From: Bhargavaea changchunensis
GTDB lineage: Bacteria > Bacillota > Bacilli > Bacillales_A > Planococcaceae
Assembly: GCF_042665595.1 (NCBI RefSeq)
Contig: NZ_JBHTCT010000005.1
Span: forward strand, 62,001-126,000
Reading direction: 5' to 3'
DNA: 64,000 nucleotides
Of this stretch, positions 61,208-64,000 are shown piece by piece. Within the stretch, counting starts at the first letter, position 1, and every line of letters begins with the position of its first letter. The notes beneath the pieces were generated by a model. It was not told the origin of the DNA, did not search any database, and saw only the letters and a list, made by a program, of their open reading frames with translations. A program made the translations under genes and the position numbers.

Positions 61208-61744
61208 TCAGCCACCGAGGAAGATGGAGCCATAGATGAGCGCTCCGAGGACGACCCATGTCGGGCTGACTTTGCGGACCTCGAGCAGGATGTAACCTGC
61301 CACGATCAGGACGAGTGTGTGGATCCAGCCCGACCCGGTGAACGAATCGAAGAAGAAATCATAGGTCATCACGCCGAGGAGCACGGCAATCGTCGGCCGG
61401 ACCACTTTTGTCAGCCTTTTGACCTGCGGCGCGTCCTTGTGCCGCATTAGGATTCCGAGAAGCACGACCATGAGAATCAGTGACGGTGCCACCGTCGCGA
61501 ACAGTGCGATGAAAGCTCCCGGGATTCCGGCGACGTCATAGCCGATGTACGCGGCCATCTTCGTCGCAATCGGACCGGGCAGCCCGTTGCCGAGCGCTAC
61601 GATCTCACTGAATTCCCCGTTCGACATCCAGCCATACCGGTCAACCACCTCGTGCTGGAGAAGCGGAATCGTCGCAGGACCGCCCCCGTAACCCAGAAGA
61701 TTGGACGTAAAGTGCGCCCAGAACACTTGCCAGTAAAGAATCAT
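61208..61744 (-). CDS. Chromate-transporter-family half protein (YwrA-like)
   Basis: The 178-residue membrane protein is one half of a CHR-family transporter, with the conserved LLGYGGGPATIPLLQHEVVDRYGWMSNGEFSEIVALGNGLPGPIATKMAAYIGY. About five to six membrane helices follow. Such short proteins work as pairs; the partner overlaps by four bases upstream. GGAGGTG fixes the ATG at 61744. Whether chromate is the substrate is doubtful; many homologues have no proven role. Confidence 0.85.
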   Translation of the reverse strand: MILYWQVFWAHFTSNLLGYGGGPATIPLLQHEVVDRYGWMSNGEFSEIVALGNGLPGPIATKMAAYIGYDVAGIPGAFIALFATVAPSLILMVVLLGILMRHKDAPQVKRLTKVVRPTIAVLLGVMTYDFFFDSFTGSGWIHTLVLIVAGYILLEVRKVSPTWVVLGALIYGSIFLGG

Positions 61745-62295
61745 GACGCACCTCCCTTCTTCCGCCACGGGATGAAGGCGGACAGGATCAGGACGGCGAT
61801 GATGATCGCCGGATGGACACCCGCGAATTCAGTGAGTGCAAGGCTTGCCACAACTAGAACGGCTGTCAGCGGCCAGCCTAGGCCCACTCCGGCTTTTTTC
61901 AGGAAGTCGATCGCAAGGACACCGATCATGACGCCGGCGATCGGAATGACCCCTCTTGCCATTCCCTGCACCCACGGCTTGTCTTTGAACGCATTAAGCA
62001 GTGTCAGCAGGATCACCATCAAGAAAGCGGTCGGCAGGACTGTGGCGGCCAGGCTCGACAGCATTCCAGGCCATCGGTTGAGCCGCCAGCCGATGTATCC
62101 CGACAGTTTTGTGTTGACCGGACCCGGCAACGTGTTCGCCAAGGCAAGGATGTCCGAGAATTCATCATCGTCCATCCACTTATATCGGTCGACAATTTCC
62201 CGTTTCATAAGCGGGATGGCGGAAAGTCCGCCACCGTAACCGAGCATCCCGGCCCGGAAAAATGCGATGAACAGATCTTTATTCATATGCAGCAT
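61741..62295 (-). CDS. Chromate-transporter-family half protein (YwrB-like)
   Basis: The partner half transporter, 184 residues, with MLGYGGGLSAIPLMKREIVDRYKWMDDDEFSDILALANTLPGPVNTKLSGYIGWR and several hydrophobic helices. The start is uncertain: ATGs at 62295 and 62286 and a TTG at 62310 are all in frame and none has a strong ribosome binding site. First gene of the ywrB-ywrA-ywrD-like operon. Confidence 0.83.
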   Translation of the reverse strand: MLHMNKDLFIAFFRAGMLGYGGGLSAIPLMKREIVDRYKWMDDDEFSDILALANTLPGPVNTKLSGYIGWRLNRWPGMLSSLAATVLPTAFLMVILLTLLNAFKDKPWVQGMARGVIPIAGVMIGVLAIDFLKKAGVGLGWPLTAVLVVASLALTEFAGVHPAIIIAVLILSAFIPWRKKGGAS

Positions 62296-62434
62296 CAACT
62301 CATTTCTCAAAACTAGTATTTAGTATAACGAAAAATCAGAGCAATCGGAACATGATCGTGTCGAATTATGCGGACATGTCCTCCTGCTCACCTTCATAAG
62401 ATGGCAAATAGCCTGAAGCAAAGGAGCAATCGAA

Positions 62435-63442
62435 GTGACAACCGGACTCCTCATCATTCTTCTCCTTGTTCTCGTCCTGCCGTTTGCCGTGAAGCCCATC
62501 GAACGGCAACTGGAACTGTTTCTTCTCGTCATGGGGATCGCTGCGGCCATCACTGGTGGGATGATGAACCGCGAACTGCTCGGACAGGCCTTTTCCGACC
62601 CTCTTCCGATCACGCTGACCGTGCTCGGCGCCGGCATCGTCTTCCGCCTGTTTTACCGGCAACTTACGGGGGGCATCCGTTGGCTCCGGAAAGTCGTGCC
62701 CGACAGACTTCTTTACGCGTTACTTGTCATCCTGCTCGGACTGGTATCGAGCGTCATTACCGCCATCATCGCAGCGCTTGTGCTCGTCACGGTGACCGGC
62801 ACATTGGGACTTGCCCGGCGCTCCGAGATCCGGCTCGTCATCCTCGCCTGCTACTCGATTGGTCTTGGTGCCGCACTCACTCCGATCGGTGAACCCCTCT
62901 CCACCATCACGGTACAGAAACTGAATGCAGAGTTTTCGTTTCTCTTTAACCTGATCGGCCTGGACGTCCTCACGGCCATCCTGATGTTCGGAATCCTTGC
63001 GGCTGTGTGGGTCGACCCGCCGGAAAAAGAGGCCGGCGGCACACCTCCGCCTCCCGAGCCGGTTACCTCGATCTTCACGCGTTCGTTCAAAGTATACCTC
63101 TTCATCATGGCACTCACGATGCTCGGCGCCGGATTTGAACCGCTGATCCGCGAGCACCTCACCGATGTCGCACCGGGCACGCTTTACTGGATGAACATGC
63201 TGTCCGCCGTCCTTGACAATGCCACGCTGGCTGCTGCCGAAATCAGTCCGCTCATGCAATTTGACGCCATCCGAGCGATCCTTCTCGGTCTTCTCATCAG
63301 CGGCGGGATGCTGATCCCCGGGAATATCCCGAACATCATCTCCGCAGGCAAACTCAGGATCAGCAGCGGTGAATGGGCGGCATTCGGCGTTCCGGTCGGA
63401 CTGGTCGCGTTAGTCGTCTATTACATCATAGGAATTTGGTAA
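62435..63442 (+). CDS. DUF1646 family membrane protein, ion-transporter superfamily
   Basis: The 335-residue protein has about ten hydrophobic segments. Sequences such as LACYSIGLGAALTPIGEPLSTI and ISGGMLIPGNIPNIISAGKLRI resemble the NhaD/ArsB-type ion transporter fold, and the overall pattern fits DUF1646. It starts at GTG 62435 with AAAGGAG eight bases upstream and stands alone. The ion carried is not known. Confidence 0.8.
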   Translation: MTTGLLIILLLVLVLPFAVKPIERQLELFLLVMGIAAAITGGMMNRELLGQAFSDPLPITLTVLGAGIVFRLFYRQLTGGIRWLRKVVPDRLLYALLVILLGLVSSVITAIIAALVLVTVTGTLGLARRSEIRLVILACYSIGLGAALTPIGEPLSTITVQKLNAEFSFLFNLIGLDVLTAILMFGILAAVWVDPPEKEAGGTPPPPEPVTSIFTRSFKVYLFIMALTMLGAGFEPLIREHLTDVAPGTLYWMNMLSAVLDNATLAAAEISPLMQFDAIRAILLGLLISGGMLIPGNIPNIISAGKLRISSGEWAAFGVPVGLVALVVYYIIGIW

Positions 63443-63447
63443 TAAAA

Positions 63448-63484
63448 AAACGGATGCCCCGAGCAAAGGGGGCATCCGTTTTAT
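63448..63484. terminator. Bidirectional terminator
   Basis: A 13-bp stem, AAACGGATGCCCC with GGGGCATCCGTTT, flanked by A and T runs, lies between convergent genes. Confidence 0.88.
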
Positions 63485-64000
63485 CGTTTCTGCTTCTGTT
63501 TTTGTGCGCGGCGCACGGCCTTGGTCAGGTCCTTGCGCTGCTTTGCGCTTGCCATTCTGGCACGGGCATCGGATTTCTGTTCGATATAGGCGATTTCCCG
63601 CTGAAGCTTAAAATAGCTCGTGAGTCTTTCTTCCGGCAGCCGGCCGTCTTCAACTGCTTCGCGGACAGCGCAGCCCGGTTCTTTTCCATGTCCACAGTCG
63701 CGGTATCGGCAAGAATCTGCCAGTTCGTCAATATCACTGAAACCGGATTCCAGCCCCTCGCTTTGATCCATCAGCTGGAGTTCGCGCATTCCCGGTGTGT
63801 CAATCAGGCAGGCGCCTCCGGGAAGCGGAATCAGTTCACGATGTGTCGTCGTATGGCGCCCTTTTGCGTCATCTTCGCGAATATCTTGCACGGCCATCAT
63901 TTCCTTGCCCGACAATGCATTCGTCAGGGTCGACTTGCCAGCGCCCGATGAACCGAGAAGTGCGGCCGTCACCCCTTCGCCCAGAAAGCTGCGGACTTCG
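63481..64000 (-). CDS. rsgA: RsgA-like ribosome small-subunit-dependent GTPase (N-terminus outside window)
   Basis: The frame is open through the right edge, so only the C-terminal 172 or so residues are seen. They include a circularly permuted GTPase core with P-loop LGSSGAGKSTLTNAL, switch RHTTTHREL and the DTPGMRELQL motif, then the RsgA zinc-binding domain CRYRDCGHGKEPGC and a lysine-rich tail. RsgA matures the 30S subunit. The tail is longer and more basic than in YloQ, so this may be a paralogue of the primary RsgA. Confidence 0.85.
   Translation of the reverse strand, partial: EVRSFLGEGVTAALLGSSGAGKSTLTNALSGKEMMAVQDIREDDAKGRHTTTHRELIPLPGGACLIDTPGMRELQLMDQSEGLESGFSDIDELADSCRYRDCGHGKEPGCAVREAVEDGRLPEERLTSYFKLQREIAYIEQKSDARARMASAKQRKDLTKAVRRAQKQKQKR

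Overview
The window reads as a chromosomal segment of a Gram-positive, Planococcaceae-like member of the Bacillales. The signs are strong AGGAGG-type ribosome binding sites, rho-independent terminators at most transcript ends, lipoprotein signal sequences, CDP-glycerol-type teichoic acid enzymes, the hisZ/short-hisG arrangement and a ureABCEFGD urease cluster. Most of it is GC-rich (high fifties by eye). About 43.3-51.6 kb is strikingly AT-rich and looks acquired. No rRNA, tRNA, insertion sequence or CRISPR array was found.

Layout. 0-0.4 kb: start of a lipoprotein gene running off the left edge. 0.48-8.7 kb: histidine biosynthesis, with hisC alone, hisJ on the opposite strand, then hisZ-G-D-B-H-A-F-IE. 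Similar palindromes sit at the hisC and hisZ promoters. 8.85-13.8 kb: a nickel/peptide-type ABC importer with two fused ATPase domains. 13.9-14.4 kb: an unrecognised protein made of two repeats. 14.5-19.6 kb: a complete urease operon on the minus strand, preceded by a structured leader. 20-21.6 kb: a fatty acyl-CoA ligase. 21.7-27.9 kb: a tightly coupled six-gene operon (PHP phosphoesterase, TIM-barrel isomerase, SurE nucleotidase, AfuA/FbpA-type binding protein, double permease, ATPase), preceded by what looks like a PhoP box. It is best explained as uptake and dephosphorylation of organic phosphate.

28.2-41.1 kb: a branched-chain-amino-acid-type ABC importer followed by a KAS III homologue, a PHA-depolymerase-like hydrolase, a FabG-type reductase and a CoA ligase, all on the minus strand. 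A cre-like site lies ahead of the binding-protein gene, and a 1071-aa MalT/BTAD-type regulator lies upstream. The substrate is unknown. Between regulator and operon lie 800 bases of unusual repeats. 41.5-43.3 kb: secreted gamma-glutamyltranspeptidase. 43.4-51.5 kb: the AT-rich island, with a zinc-ribbon protein, a large cell-wall hydrolase carrying seven PA14-like repeats, a glycerophosphotransferase and a UDP-GlcNAc 2-epimerase. 51.8-64 kb: patatin, GNAT, a second large glycerophosphotransferase, a secreted Ig-repeat protein, ribokinase, a SpoIIAA-like protein, a ywrB-ywrA-ywrD-like set, a DUF1646 membrane protein and the C-terminal part of an RsgA-like GTPase.

The strongest leads are the PhoP-box organophosphate operon, the BTAD-regulated LIV/KAS III/PhaZ cassette, and a family of exact 21-bp-period repeats at three intergenic places, one arranged head to head. 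All family assignments come from motif recognition by eye. No database search was possible.
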